A stretch of 64,000 nt of DNA from Providencia vermicola. Its GTDB lineage: Bacteria > Pseudomonadota > Gammaproteobacteria > Enterobacterales > Enterobacteriaceae. Numbering within the stretch: position 1 is the first letter of the stretch; every line of letters begins with the position of its first letter. Of the stretch, positions 18,849 to 28,023 are shown one piece after another. The translations under genes were made by a program, and so were the position numbers. The notes under the pieces were generated by a model. That model did not search any database. It worked only from the letters and a program-made list of their open reading frames with translations, and was not told the DNA's origin. The stretch is taken from positions 81,659-145,658 of the forward strand of contig NZ_JAGSPI010000013.1 in assembly GCF_020381325.1 (NCBI RefSeq), given 5' to 3'.

Positions 18849-19470
18849 TTCAAAAGAAGTAAAACGCGTCCTACTCGGGCCGCTATTCGATAATAACCCA
18901 ATCGCCTTACAGGTGTTGGGGGTGTGTTCTGCATTAGCCGTCACGACCAAACTAGAAACAGCGTTGGTGATGACCATTGCGGTGACACTGGTTACTGCAT
19001 TTTCCAACTTTTTTATCTCATTGATTCGAAACTACATCCCAAGCAGTGTACGTATTATTGTGCAAATGGCCATCATTGCTTCACTGGTTATTGTGGTGGA
19101 CCAAATACTGCGTGCTTATGCCTATGAGATATCAAAACAGCTTTCAGTATTCGTTGGCTTAATTATTACCAACTGTATCGTCATGGGGCGTGCAGAGGCT
19201 TATGCCATGAAAGCACCTCCGATTGAAAGCTTTATGGATGGTATTGGTAATGGCCTTGGCTACGGTGTCATTCTTGTTTTAGTTGGTTTCCTGCGTGAGC
19301 TTTTTGGTTCGGGCAAACTGTTTGGTATCACCGTATTTGAATCACTGCAAAACGGTGGTTGGTACATGCCAAATGGTTTGTTCTTATTAGCACCAAGCGC
19401 TTTCTTTATTATCGGTATGCTGATTTGGGGGTTACGTACCCTGAAACCCGCTCAAGTAGAGAAGGATTAA
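18841..19470 (+). CDS. nqrD: Na+-NQR subunit D
   Basis: NqrD is a small membrane subunit of Na+-NQR with six helices. Together with NqrE it forms the sodium and electron path through the membrane, around a shared iron centre held by cysteines. The 209-residue length is standard. The membrane cysteines are seen in [14 protein letters not shown] (about residue 29) and [15 protein letters not shown] (about 112). It overlaps nqrC by 8 bases and is followed by nqrE after 4 bases. Confidence 0.98.
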   Translation: MADSKEVKRVLLGPLFDNNPIALQVLGVCSALAVTTKLETALVMTIAVTLVTAFSNFFISLIRNYIPSSVRIIVQMAIIASLVIVVDQILRAYAYEISKQLSVFVGLIITNCIVMGRAEAYAMKAPPIESFMDGIGNGLGYGVILVLVGFLRELFGSGKLFGITVFESLQNGGWYMPNGLFLLAPSAFFIIGMLIWGLRTLKPAQVEKD

Positions 19471-19474
19471 TCAA

Positions 19475-20071
19475 ATGGAACATTATATAAGCCTATTTGT
19501 TAAATCCATTTTTATTGAGAATATGGCGTTAGCCTTCTTCTTGGGGATGTGTACATTCCTTGCGGTATCGAAGAATGTGAAAACCGCGTTTGGGTTAGGG
19601 ATTGCCGTTACGGTCGTTCTTGGAATTTCTGTTCCTGCCAATAACTTGGTGTACAACCTTGTGTTGCGTGATGGTGCGATAGCCGAAGGAGTGGATTTAT
19701 CCTTCCTAAATTTTATTACCTTTATTGGGGTGATAGCGGCGCTGGTTCAGATCCTCGAAATGATTTTGGACCGCTATTTTCCATCGCTGTATAACGCATT
19801 AGGTATCTTCTTGCCATTGATTACCGTTAACTGTGCAATTTTTGGTGGCGTTTCTTTCATGGCTCAGCGTGATTATAACTTTAGTGAATCCATTGTTTAT
19901 GGGTTTGGTTCAGGAATCGGCTGGATGCTTGCTATCGTATTGATGGCCGCTATCCGTGAGAAGATGAAATACTCTGATATCCCAGCAGGTCTAAAAGGGT
20001 TAGGTATCACCTTTGTGACGACCGGTTTGATGGCATTGGGCTTTATGTCCTTCTCCGGTGTGCAGCTATAA
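19475..20071 (+). CDS. nqrE: Na+-NQR subunit E
   Basis: NqrE is homologous to NqrD and sits in the membrane in the opposite orientation. The 198 residues form six helices. Cysteines that hold the inter-subunit iron centre are in [14 protein letters not shown] (about residue 26) and [19 protein letters not shown] (about 120). It lies within the nqr operon, 4 bases after nqrD and 15 before nqrF. Confidence 0.98.
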   Translation: MEHYISLFVKSIFIENMALAFFLGMCTFLAVSKNVKTAFGLGIAVTVVLGISVPANNLVYNLVLRDGAIAEGVDLSFLNFITFIGVIAALVQILEMILDRYFPSLYNALGIFLPLITVNCAIFGGVSFMAQRDYNFSESIVYGFGSGIGWMLAIVLMAAIREKMKYSDIPAGLKGLGITFVTTGLMALGFMSFSGVQL

Positions 20072-20086
20072 AGGCGAGAAGAATTC

Positions 20087-21313
20087 ATGGAAATTATTAT
20101 TTTAGGTGTAGTGATGTTTACCCTGATTGTCTTGGTGCTGACAGGTTTAATCCTGTTTGCAAAATCCAAGTTGGTCAATACAGGGAACATCAAAGTTGAA
20201 GTTAATGGCGACCCTGATAAAAGCTTTGAAGCCCCTGCGGGTGACAAATTATTAGGCATGTTATCTAGCCAAGGTATTTTTGTTTCTTCTGCATGTGGTG
20301 GTGGTGGCTCATGTGGTCAGTGCCGTGTGAAAATAAAAGAGGGCGGTGGTGATATTTTACCTACTGAACTTTCGCACATAAACAAACGTGAAGCCAAAGA
20401 TGGCTGTCGTTTAGCCTGCCAAGTTAACGTGAAGCAAGACCTTAAAATTGAGCTTCCAGAAGAAATTTTTGGTGTGAAAAAATGGGAGTGCGAAGTTATC
20501 TCTAATGATAATAAAGCGACTTTCATTAAAGAATTAAAACTGAAAATTCCAGAAGGTGAAGTCGTCCCTTTCCGTGCGGGTGGTTATATTCAAATTGAAT
20601 GCCCGGAGCATATTGTAAAATATGAAGATTTTGATGTTCCAGAGGAATATCGAGAAGATTGGGATAAATTTAATTTGTTCCGTTATGTCTCTGAGGTTAA
20701 AGAGCCAACGGTGCGTGCATATTCAATGGCTAACTACCCTGAAGAGCACGGTATTATTATGCTGAACGTACGTATTGCAACACCTCCACCACGTAATCCT
20801 GACGTTCCACCTGGGATCATGTCATCTTATATTTGGTCATTGAAAGCAGGTGATAAAGTAACAATTTCAGGTCCATTCGGTGAGTTTTTTGCGAAAGAAA
20901 CGGACGCTGAAATGGTCTTTATTGGTGGTGGTGCCGGTATGGCACCAATGCGCTCCCATATTTTCGACCAATTACGCCGTTTGGATTCAAAACGTAAAAT
21001 CAGTTTCTGGTATGGTGCGCGTTCTGTTCGTGAAATGTTCTATACAGAAGACTTTGATGAGCTGGCGGCCGAACATGAAAACTTTACGTGGAATGTAGCA
21101 CTTTCAGATCCATTACCAGAAGATAACTGGAATGGCTATACAGGCTTTATTCATAATGTTCTGTATGAGAATTATTTGAAAGACCATCCTGCACCGGAAG
21201 ATTGTGAGTTCTATATGTGTGGACCACCAATGATGAATGCTGCAGTGATCAAAATGCTGAAAGATTTGGGCGTTGAAGATGAAAATATCTTACTGGATGA
21301 TTTCGGTGGTTAA
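20087..21313 (+). CDS. nqrF: Na+-NQR subunit F, NADH dehydrogenase module
   Basis: NqrF is the electron entry subunit: it oxidises NADH through FAD and passes electrons to a 2Fe-2S centre. It has an N-terminal membrane helix (about residues 2-25), a plant-type ferredoxin domain with [16 protein letters not shown] and CRLACQV giving the four cluster cysteines, an FAD-binding region with [11 protein letters not shown] (near 210), and a C-terminal NADH domain with [14 protein letters not shown] and [13 protein letters not shown]. The 408-residue length is standard. It ends the nqrA-F core; a terminator follows, then apbE and nqrM. Confidence 0.98.
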   Translation: MEIIILGVVMFTLIVLVLTGLILFAKSKLVNTGNIKVEVNGDPDKSFEAPAGDKLLGMLSSQGIFVSSACGGGGSCGQCRVKIKEGGGDILPTELSHINKREAKDGCRLACQVNVKQDLKIELPEEIFGVKKWECEVISNDNKATFIKELKLKIPEGEVVPFRAGGYIQIECPEHIVKYEDFDVPEEYREDWDKFNLFRYVSEVKEPTVRAYSMANYPEEHGIIMLNVRIATPPPRNPDVPPGIMSSYIWSLKAGDKVTISGPFGEFFAKETDAEMVFIGGGAGMAPMRSHIFDQLRRLDSKRKISFWYGARSVREMFYTEDFDELAAEHENFTWNVALSDPLPEDNWNGYTGFIHNVLYENYLKDHPAPEDCEFYMCGPPMMNAAVIKMLKDLGVEDENILLDDFGG

Positions 21314-21365
21314 CTAATTTTATTGGCTTTATCGTACTTACCAAGTAAAGTACGGACAGTAATCA

Positions 21366-21400
21366 AATAAAGAGGGAAAATACTTCCCTCTTTATTATTT
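21366..21400 (+). terminator. nqrF terminator
   Basis: A perfect 13-bp stem (AATAAAGAGGGAA with TTCCCTCTTTATT) surrounds a 5-base loop about 50 bases after nqrF. It separates nqrA-F from apbE, which lies about 160 bases on and probably also has its own promoter. Confidence 0.8.
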
Positions 21401-21555
21401 ATATTAATGCCGTTAGTTGCTAATTATTTTATTGGTTATTAATAGGTTGAGAGTTATTTCGACTTGAACATTCTCTGCATGGGTGACGATGTAAAGTGTG
21501 TTAATAGTCTGAGCGAATCTAACAATACGCGCTCACGATTGACGCGGAGAAAATT

Positions 21556-22587
21556 ATGCTGAACAAAAAAATTTATACCTCAGTCTTGTTGTTTGTTGCT
21601 GCACTGTTCTTGACTGCTTGTGGTGGCCCAGAGCAACAAAATATGCAAGGGCAAACAATGGGGACATATTATACTGTAAAATATGTCACGGATTCTTCAG
21701 AACAAAAACCTGAAGCGATTCAAGCTGAAGTTGATAAGCGTTTGGAGGAAGTTAACGACCAGATGTCAACCTATCGTCCAGATTCCGAATTAAGTCGTTT
21801 TAACCAATTCAAAGAAGTGAATACCCCTTTTCCTGTATCAGCGGCGACAGCAAAAGTGGTAAGTAAGGCTATTGAAATTAATAAACTGACGGATGGTTCT
21901 TTGGATGTGACTGTTGGGCCATTAGTGAATTTATGGGGCTTTGGGCCAGAAGGTCGTGTGACGAAAGCACCTTCTGATGAAGAACTCGCCAAACGCCGTG
22001 CATGGGTTGGGATTGAAAAACTTTCAGTACAAGATAACAACCTGATTAAAACCATTCCAGAGCTATATGTTGACTTGTCTTCTATTGCTAAGGGATATGG
22101 TGTTGATGTTGTTGCTGAATATTTAGAGTCACAGGGTATCAATAACTATATGGTCGATATCGGTGGCGAAGTGCGCACGAAAGGTAAAAATGGCAAAGAC
22201 GCGCCATGGCGTATTGCCATTGAAAAACCATCAACGGATGGTTTGAGCCAAACAGCACAAGAAATTATTGAACCAGGTGACCGTTCAATTGCAACATCAG
22301 GGGATTACCGTAACTATTTTGAGCAAGATGGTGTGCGTTTTTCTCATACTATTGATCCAAAAACAGGACGTCCAATTACCCATAACTTGGTCTCTATCAC
22401 CGTAATTGCTGAAAATTGCATGAGTGCTGATGGCCTATCTACGGGGTTAAATGTATTAGGGCCAGAAACGGGTTTTGCGCTTGCTGAAAAAATGAATGTG
22501 CCTGTTTTTATGATAGTTAAGACAGATAAAGGATTTGAAGAGCGCTATACTAAGGCATTCGAACCATTTTTAACGAAGAAACAGTAG
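21556..22587 (+). CDS. apbE: FAD:protein FMN transferase
   Basis: ApbE uses FAD to attach FMN covalently to threonine in SGAT-type motifs of periplasmic proteins; its targets here are NqrB and NqrC. The 343-residue protein begins with a lipoprotein signal ending LTACGG (lipid on the Cys near residue 22). Typical segments are MGTYYTVKY, DLSSIAKGYGVD, IDIGG-like VDIGGEV, IATSGDYRNYF and HTIDPKTGRPI, the last two near the flavin and metal site. GGAG precedes the ATG. It is followed by nqrM after 18 bases. Confidence 0.97.
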   Translation: MLNKKIYTSVLLFVAALFLTACGGPEQQNMQGQTMGTYYTVKYVTDSSEQKPEAIQAEVDKRLEEVNDQMSTYRPDSELSRFNQFKEVNTPFPVSAATAKVVSKAIEINKLTDGSLDVTVGPLVNLWGFGPEGRVTKAPSDEELAKRRAWVGIEKLSVQDNNLIKTIPELYVDLSSIAKGYGVDVVAEYLESQGINNYMVDIGGEVRTKGKNGKDAPWRIAIEKPSTDGLSQTAQEIIEPGDRSIATSGDYRNYFEQDGVRFSHTIDPKTGRPITHNLVSITVIAENCMSADGLSTGLNVLGPETGFALAEKMNVPVFMIVKTDKGFEERYTKAFEPFLTKKQ

Positions 22588-22605
22588 TTTTGGGAGGCTA
22601 AAGGT

Positions 22606-22833
22606 ATGCTAAATATTTTTATTGCAACTTTTGCACTGTTTTTATTAGCCTTTTTGGGCATGTCATTGGGCTACATTATTAAGCGTAAGAGTATCCAAGG
22701 TAGCTGCGGTGGTTTAAGTAGCATTGGCGTCGAAAAAGTGTGTGATTGCCCTGAACCTTGTGATGCGCGTAAAAAACGTATGGCGCGCGATGAAGCTCGC
22801 CAAAAAATTCTAGATAAGAATAGAATAATATAA
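22606..22833 (+). CDS. nqrM: NqrM, Na+-NQR maturation protein
   Basis: NqrM (formerly DUF539) is needed to mature Na+-NQR and is thought to deliver iron to the NqrD/NqrE centre. The 75-residue protein has an N-terminal membrane helix (about residues 2-24) and four conserved cysteines in GSCGGL, KVCDCPEPCDARKKRM. GGGAGG lies before the ATG. Its location directly after apbE is the usual one, making an assembly module beside nqrA-F. Confidence 0.96.
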   Translation: MLNIFIATFALFLLAFLGMSLGYIIKRKSIQGSCGGLSSIGVEKVCDCPEPCDARKKRMARDEARQKILDKNRII

Positions 22834-22849
22834 TTGATAACTTATTAAT

Positions 22850-22885
22850 AAAACCTTGGTATTATTTGAAACCAAGGTTTTATTA
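22850..22885 (+). terminator. apbE-nqrM terminator
   Basis: A perfect 11-bp stem (AAAACCTTGGT with ACCAAGGTTTT) surrounds a 10-base loop, 17 bases after the nqrM stop; the right arm ends in T. Confidence 0.8.
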
Positions 22886-23055
22886 TAAAATCTCTCTGGA
22901 TTTTCAAACTATTCTATTTTCAATAATAATTATTATTATTCAATAATTAAATTAACTAAGCTTAATTAGCATGCGTATTTAAAAATAGATAGTGTTGTAA
23001 CGTAATTTGGGTAGTTTGAAATAGAGGGATTTTAATTATATAGATAAGTTAAATA

Positions 23056-23421
23056 CTAAATTTTAGTCATTTTTTTAAAGCATGAGTTATATTTTGGATA
23101 GTTAATTTTTGTCTCTTTACTATTTACATCAAAACTAATGAGGATTTTAGCAAGTTCGGCTTTCTTTGCGTTACATTCTAAAAAACTGCCACTACTCCAT
23201 GTTTGCCCGCTTTGGGTAATGATTGTCGTCTTCCAAAAACTTTTTCCACTAGTGTCATAATTGATAGTGAAGACATCATTCCTAGTTTTTTGCTTTGGTA
23301 TATTATATGTAACAAAAGCCTGATTTAGTGTGTTTTTTTCATCATGATAGATAATCTCAATTTTTTTTAAATCCTCATTCCATTTATTTTCAATCGATAT
23401 AGTACCAGATGATTTAGACAT
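23056..23421 (-). CDS. Hypothetical protein, 121 residues
   Basis: I do not recognise this protein. The start at 23421 (MSKSSGTISIENKW) is preferred because GGGGG lies 4 bases before it; an upstream ATG adds only seven residues. There is no signal peptide or membrane helix. The sequence is rich in Asn, Lys, Thr, Ser and aromatic residues, with alternating hydrophobic patterns (FTINYDTSGKSFWKTTII) that suggest beta strands, and it has two cysteines (FLECNAK and NSCFKKM). It stands alone between the nqrM terminator and the GDPD-like gene, in very AT-rich DNA, and looks like an acquired orphan gene. Confidence 0.65.
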   Translation of the reverse strand: MSKSSGTISIENKWNEDLKKIEIIYHDEKNTLNQAFVTYNIPKQKTRNDVFTINYDTSGKSFWKTTIITQSGQTWSSGSFLECNAKKAELAKILISFDVNSKETKINYPKYNSCFKKMTKI

Positions 23422-23589
23422 ATTACCCCCTTTCATTTGCATTTTTATTGAATATCACATAATTCTAGGGGGAAGGAATTAATATTGAACGTTATTCATT
23501 AATAAAATAGCTAGATAATATCCAAAAACAAGCGGCTTAGCTTAATTAATAATACGTAATGTTAAATCGCTTGTTTTTAATTAAAACTA

Positions 23590-24519
23590 TCAATTAAAAG
23601 CTTTTGGTGAATCCACCATTACCGCATCAGCACCAATCTCTTTCGCTAACTGGTAATCGCTTTGGTTATTGACACCAAAGACTATGATGTAGGCATCACC
23701 GTCGCGTTTAAGACAGTCTATTGCCGCTTTATCCCATGAGAGTGTTGCTGGGGAACGAGCTTCACCTAAGGTATATTTTTCAACAACTTCAACTTTACGA
23801 TGTAATTCAAAACCATACCAACGAGTAGCTGGTTTATTCGTGCTATTGCTTGATTTTGCGTCTGAAATTGAGCATTGATGGTTCATAACGCTATTTGCCA
23901 AAATAGTCCGAGTTTCATCGCGGCTTTCAAATATATAAATTTTCGGTGATAACTGTTTAAGTGCGGTTAAGAATTCAGTATTCGTAGAGTAAAAACGCAC
24001 TTGATTAAATGCTTTTGTTTTTTCCAGCAATGCTAAAACCGCTTTGGCTTGAATATTTGGGTTAGCGTCTGGGGATTTTAAGTCAATATAAAAAGGAATA
24101 TCTGGATACTTTTTTAAAACCGTCTCGAGTGTGCTAATCGTAGTGGTTGCAGCAGGTAATTGTTGGTTATTTTTTTGATTGAATTGGTATGCGGCATTGA
24201 TATGGCTAAGTTGTTCCGCGGAATAGGCAGAAATAAAGCCTTTTTTATCTGTTAGAGAATCAAGGTCACTTGGACGATATAAAACAAGTTGATTATCTTG
24301 GCTAAGTTGCACGGTTAGCCAAATCGCATTGACTTTATTTTTTTTCGCTAACTCAATGGCATAAAGTGTATTTTCGGGGGCGTCTGCTGTACCTGCGCGA
24401 TGGGCAACAATTTGCGGTGAGGCCATGAGAGTGGTGAGAGCAAATGCGTTTTGAGTGATTAAAAGTAGCAAGCCAATGAAGGCGAACGGGTTAAATTTTA
24501 ATGCTGATATTATTGCCAT
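23590..24519 (-). CDS. Exported GDPD-like protein lacking several catalytic residues
   Basis: The protein (309 residues) has an N-terminal signal sequence (hydrophobic about residues 10-28) and a glycerophosphodiester phosphodiesterase-like barrel. The opening motif is H40-R-A with APENTLYAIELAKK (E49), and FYIDLKSPDANP and VMVDSPKAF match later barrel strands. However, where GlpQ-type enzymes have the ExD pair this protein has IWLTVQLS, and where the second catalytic histidine should be it has LYRPSDLD. Thus E, D and H appear replaced by W67, T69 and Y81. It resembles a divergent subgroup such as that of mycobacterial Rv2277c (from memory). Phosphodiesterase activity is uncertain; the substrate is unknown. 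Confidence 0.75.
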   Translation of the reverse strand: MAIISALKFNPFAFIGLLLLITQNAFALTTLMASPQIVAHRAGTADAPENTLYAIELAKKNKVNAIWLTVQLSQDNQLVLYRPSDLDSLTDKKGFISAYSAEQLSHINAAYQFNQKNNQQLPAATTTISTLETVLKKYPDIPFYIDLKSPDANPNIQAKAVLALLEKTKAFNQVRFYSTNTEFLTALKQLSPKIYIFESRDETRTILANSVMNHQCSISDAKSSNSTNKPATRWYGFELHRKVEVVEKYTLGEARSPATLSWDKAAIDCLKRDGDAYIIVFGVNNQSDYQLAKEIGADAVMVDSPKAFN

Positions 24520-24763
24520 ATGTAGTATCCATAAAATAATTTTTACGAGTTATGAGGAAAATAAGCCAGTCCGTTGTATTACTTTTTTATCAAGCTGTAA
24601 TCTATTAGGGCTCTTTTTAAGACTAACTTTATTTATTTTTTGCTCGTTGAGTGTGACATCTTTATATGACAATAAAATGAATTCGTTTTTGTTAACAGCG
24701 GGTTAGAGGGCATTAAAATGATATTGCTATTAAGTTTCCTCTTAATTGCATGGTGAATAAAAG

Positions 24764-24783
24764 TACTGTATATTTAATCAGTT
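24764..24783. promoter_or_regulatory. LexA box upstream of dinB
   Basis: TACTGTATATTTAATCAGTT has CTGT-N8-TCAG, one base from the CTGT-N8-ACAG consensus and similar to the imperfect box of E. coli dinB. It ends 24 bases before the dinB start, so dinB should be SOS-induced. Confidence 0.8.
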
Positions 24784-24807
24784 GATTGGTTTTTTGTGAG
24801 TGTACCC

Positions 24808-25863
24808 ATGCGTAAAATTATTCATATTGATATGGACTGCTTTTATGCGGCGATAGAAATGCGCGATGATCCAAGCCTACGCAATGTGCCTATTGCCGTT
24901 GGGGGAAGTGCGGATCGTCGGGGGGTTATCAGCACAGCCAACTATGAAGCGCGCCGTTACGGCGTACACAGCGCGATGTCGACCGCAATTGCATTAAGGC
25001 TTTGCCCACATTTAAAAGTCGTTCCAGGGCGTATGGCGCTGTATAAAGAAACCTCTATTCATATTCGTAAGATTTTTGCGCGCTATACTGATTTAATCGA
25101 ACCTCTTTCCCTTGATGAAGCTTATTTGGATGTGACGGATTGTACTCAGCTACATGGCTCTGCCACATTGATTGCAGAGGCTATTCGTCAGCAAATTTCT
25201 GATGAGTTACAGCTCACCGCTTCTGCAGGAATTGCGCCTATTAAGTTTTTAGCGAAAATCGCCTCAGATATGAATAAACCGAATGGTCAGTTTGTGATCA
25301 CGCCACAAAATATGGATCAATTCGTTCTTACGTTACCGTTAAAGAAGATCCCAGGGGTGGGGAAAGTGACCGCTCAAAAATTGGCGGATATGGGGCTGAA
25401 TACCTGTGCTGATGTGCAACAATATGATGTAGTTACATTAATCAAGAGTATGGGGAAATTTGGACAGGTGCTTTGGGAACGTTGTCATGCTATTGATGAG
25501 CGCCCTGTAAATCCAGATAGACTGAGAAAATCTGTCGGTGTTGAACGCACGTTAGCAAAAGATATTCATCAGTGGAGTGATTGCCTTTCTCTGTTAGATA
25601 AACTTTATGATGAGTTGCAGCTACGTTTAGCAAAAGTAAAACCCGATTTGCGTATTGCTCGCCAAGGGGTGAAATTTAAATTTGATGACTTTCAGCAAAC
25701 AACGCAAGAACATGTTTATCCTATTCTTAACAAACAAGACCTTGTCCAATTAGCACAACAAGTTTGGGAAAATCGTCGGTTAAAAAGGGGGGTTAGGTTG
25801 GTGGGGGTACATGTGATGCTGCAAAGCCCACAATTAGAACGGCAGCTATTGCTTGAACTTTAA
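24808..25863 (+). CDS. dinB: DNA polymerase IV
   Basis: DinB is the Y-family translesion polymerase induced by DNA damage. Catalytic acidic residues are visible in [17 protein letters not shown] (D8) and [10 protein letters not shown] (about residues 102-111); helix-hairpin-helix ([17 protein letters not shown]) and little-finger regions follow. I use the ATG at 24808, giving 351 residues and the start [10 protein letters not shown] exactly as in E. coli; a GTG four codons upstream is possible. A LexA box lies just upstream. The gene is convergent with pepD. Confidence 0.97.
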   Translation: MRKIIHIDMDCFYAAIEMRDDPSLRNVPIAVGGSADRRGVISTANYEARRYGVHSAMSTAIALRLCPHLKVVPGRMALYKETSIHIRKIFARYTDLIEPLSLDEAYLDVTDCTQLHGSATLIAEAIRQQISDELQLTASAGIAPIKFLAKIASDMNKPNGQFVITPQNMDQFVLTLPLKKIPGVGKVTAQKLADMGLNTCADVQQYDVVTLIKSMGKFGQVLWERCHAIDERPVNPDRLRKSVGVERTLAKDIHQWSDCLSLLDKLYDELQLRLAKVKPDLRIARQGVKFKFDDFQQTTQEHVYPILNKQDLVQLAQQVWENRRLKRGVRLVGVHVMLQSPQLERQLLLEL

Positions 25864-25892
25864 AAAATGCCCACCACAAGGATGAGCATTCT
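25862..25892 (-). terminator. pepD terminator
   Basis: Read on the minus strand, AATGCTCATCC pairs with GGTGGGCATT (one wobble, one bulge) and is followed by six T. It lies just after the pepD stop and touches the end of dinB. Confidence 0.6.
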
Positions 25893-25908
25893 ATTCAATC
25901 TCTGCAAA

Positions 25909-27369
25909 TTAGCCTTTAACTGGGATGGCTTTTAACACCGCAGTTAACAGTTTCCAATACTCGCCAACACTGGCGATATGAACGCGTTCGTCTGGTGAGT
26001 GAGCACCACGAATGGTAGGCCCAATGGATACCATGTCCATGTCTGGGTAAGGTTTTTTGAATAAACCACACTCAAGACCTGCATGGATCACCATTACATT
26101 TGGGATTTTACCAAATAATTTGTTATAGGTTTCGCTCACTAAATGCATCACTGCAGAGTCAGCATCTGGCTGCCAACCTGGGTAGCTACCTTCTGCGCGG
26201 TATTGTGCTTTCGCTAATTTACTGATAGAAGTTAGCATGTTAACGACGTAGTTTTTACCGCTATCAATCAGTGAACGGACGAGGAATATAATCTCTGCTT
26301 TGTCTTCCGTCATGCGTACCACACCTTCATTCAGTGAGGTTTCAACAACACCTTTTGCGACATCACTCATACGGATAACGCCATTTGGCGCAGCATTTAA
26401 GAAAAACACAAAGCGTTGTTGGCAGTCATCAGACAGCGCTTTTAAGTCGCTTTGTGTTTCATCTAACAACAGCACTAAGTTAGGTTCAACAACCGCTAAC
26501 TCATTTTTCAGAATGCTTTCGTAACGTGTTCTTAATGCAGTCAGTTCAGCAACTTTATCTGCTGGAACAGAAATAATGGCGTGCGCTTCACGTGGGATAG
26601 CATTACGCACTGTACCGCCTTTAAACTCTAATAGTTTTAGGCTGAGATCTTCTGCGTGGCCAGCAAGGAAACGTGCTAACAGTTTGTTTGCATTGCCTAA
26701 ACCTAAATGAACATCACCACCCGAGTGACCACCTTTTAAACCTTTTAAGGTCAAGGTAAAGGTTTGGTAACCCTGTGGTAATGCTTCGCGAGTTAGGTCA
26801 AAAGTGGTTGTGAAGTCAACACCACCAGCGCAACCCATGTAGATTTCGCCTTCTTCTTCGGAGTCTGTATTGATTAAAATATCAGCTTGTAACCAACCGG
26901 CTTTTAGGCCAAATGCACCTTCCATTCCCGCTTCTTCGGTCATGGTTAACAGTACTTCCATTGGGCCGTGTTCAACGCTGTCATCAGCTAAAACTGCCAG
27001 TGCAGAAGCTAAACCAATGCCGTTATCTGCGCCTAATGTTGTCCCTTCAGCGGTTACCCACTCACCGTTTACATACGGGCGGATTGGGTCAACTTTAAAG
27101 TCATGTACAGTATCGTTATTTTTTTGCGGCACCATGTCTAAGTGCGCTTGCAGAACGACAGCTTTGCGGTTCTCGTAGCCCGCAGTAGCAGGTTTACGGA
27201 TCAGAATATTCCCTACGTCATCACGCTCAACGTGGAAGCCTTTTTGTTTTGACCAATCAACGATATGTGCTGCTAAGGCTTCTTCGTGGTACGAAGGATG
27301 TGGAATGGAGCAGATGGTAGCGAAGATGTCCCACAGTGGTTGGGGGGATAGTTTGGATAATTCAGACAC
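25909..27369 (-). CDS. pepD: Aminoacyl-histidine dipeptidase (peptidase D)
   Basis: PepD is a cytosolic M20-family zinc dipeptidase that cleaves Xaa-His and other dipeptides. The 486-residue length matches E. coli (485). Metal-binding segments are VLQAHLDMVPQKN (about residues 74-86), LGADNGIGLASALA (about 114-127) and LTMTEEAGMEGAFGL (about 144-158), with the dimerisation and C-terminal HSPDERVHI stretch. A clear AGGAG lies upstream of the ATG. It is divergent from gpt, as in E. coli, but separated by a tandem repeat array. Confidence 0.97.
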   Translation of the reverse strand: MSELSKLSPQPLWDIFATICSIPHPSYHEEALAAHIVDWSKQKGFHVERDDVGNILIRKPATAGYENRKAVVLQAHLDMVPQKNNDTVHDFKVDPIRPYVNGEWVTAEGTTLGADNGIGLASALAVLADDSVEHGPMEVLLTMTEEAGMEGAFGLKAGWLQADILINTDSEEEGEIYMGCAGGVDFTTTFDLTREALPQGYQTFTLTLKGLKGGHSGGDVHLGLGNANKLLARFLAGHAEDLSLKLLEFKGGTVRNAIPREAHAIISVPADKVAELTALRTRYESILKNELAVVEPNLVLLLDETQSDLKALSDDCQQRFVFFLNAAPNGVIRMSDVAKGVVETSLNEGVVRMTEDKAEIIFLVRSLIDSGKNYVVNMLTSISKLAKAQYRAEGSYPGWQPDADSAVMHLVSETYNKLFGKIPNVMVIHAGLECGLFKKPYPDMDMVSIGPTIRGAHSPDERVHIASVGEYWKLLTAVLKAIPVKG

Positions 27370-27389
27370 GTTTATCTCCTATGATTTTC

Positions 27390-27513
27390 CCGTTATATTT
27401 CAAGCTATAGCGTTGTTGGCTACATTCACAAACCTGCGTCACATACTCATGTATGCTCCTCGGATTTGTTCATTTGCCGCCTAGCTATAACTTGAACTAT
27501 TTAGGGAAAATAT
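27390..27513. repeat. 124-bp tandem repeat, copy 1
   Basis: This unit begins CCGTTATATTTCAAGCTATA and ends in CTAGCTATAACTTGAACTAT and TTAGGGAAAATAT. The ends are imperfect inverted repeats (TTCAAGCTATAGC against GCTATAACTTGAA), giving a mobile-element-like (MITE-like) palindromic unit without coding capacity. It shares the internal CACATACTCATGTATGCTCC with the copies at 51622-51873. Related units occur many times in Yersinia, Serratia, Proteus and relatives (from memory). Confidence 0.9.
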
Positions 27514-27637
27514 CCGTTATATTTCAAGCTATAGCGTTGTTGGCTACATTCACAAACCTGCGTCACATACTCGTGTATGCTCCTCGGATTTGTTCATTTG
27601 CCGCCTAGCTATAACTTGAACTATTTAGGGAAAATAT
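27514..27637. repeat. 124-bp tandem repeat, copy 2
   Basis: It follows copy 1 with no gap and has the same 124-base period. It differs from copy 1 at very few positions, for example ACTCGTGTATG in place of ACTCATGTATG, so the duplication is recent. Confidence 0.9.
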
Positions 27638-27706
27638 CCGTTATATTTCAAGCTATAGCGTTGTTGGCTACACTCACAAACCTGCGTCACATACTCGTGT
27701 ATGCTC
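27638..27706. repeat. 124-bp tandem repeat, copy 3 (truncated)
   Basis: The third unit starts exactly one period after copy 2. It matches for about 69 bases, to TATGCTC, and then changes to unrelated sequence. It shares ACTCGTGTATG with copy 2, so it is closest to that one. The right half, including the right inverted repeat, is missing. Confidence 0.85.
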
Positions 27707-28023
27707 TAGGTTGCTTTAGGGCAAATTCCCTGAATCATCTAGACAGCAGCCGATTGACAGTCAACGCGAGTTTCAGCTTCAATTTTTAAAAGGAACATTG
27801 CTGTAATTATGACCTAACAGCCTGAAGTTTCGAATTAAAGGCCGCCTCTTTTATAAAATCAGGATAACACTTTCTTTTGAATAATGGACAGTGTAAATGA
27901 TAATAATTAATGGCGAATGATGCTTTTTACTGGTTTTTAGCGCGCCGAATCACTATAATCTCGCGCAACCTTTTTTCCGCAAGACACATTTCAGATTTAC
28001 TCAGCAGTCGGGACCCGAATTTT

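Larger units (their letters stand above)
27370..28023. other. pepD-gpt intergenic region (654 bp) with repeat array
   Basis: The interval is dominated by a 124-bp tandem repeat (27390-27706). The remaining 317 bases up to gpt hold no gene that I can support. A TATAAT at 27954-27959, about 65 bases before gpt, is a likely -10 element. A PurR-like sequence GCAACCTTTTTTCC follows it but is a poor match. Confidence 0.6.

Noticed and set aside
27577..27789. Open frame of 70 codons inside the repeat array
   Set aside because: It runs through the repeat units and the unique flank, has no ribosome site and no protein-like composition.
27950..27990. PurR operator before gpt
   Set aside because: GCAACCTTTTTTCC lacks the central CG and other conserved positions of the PurR consensus.
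27910..28023. Upstream extension of gpt (38 more residues)
   Set aside because: It contains a promoter-like TATAAT, and the E. coli-type start at 28024 fits the family length.
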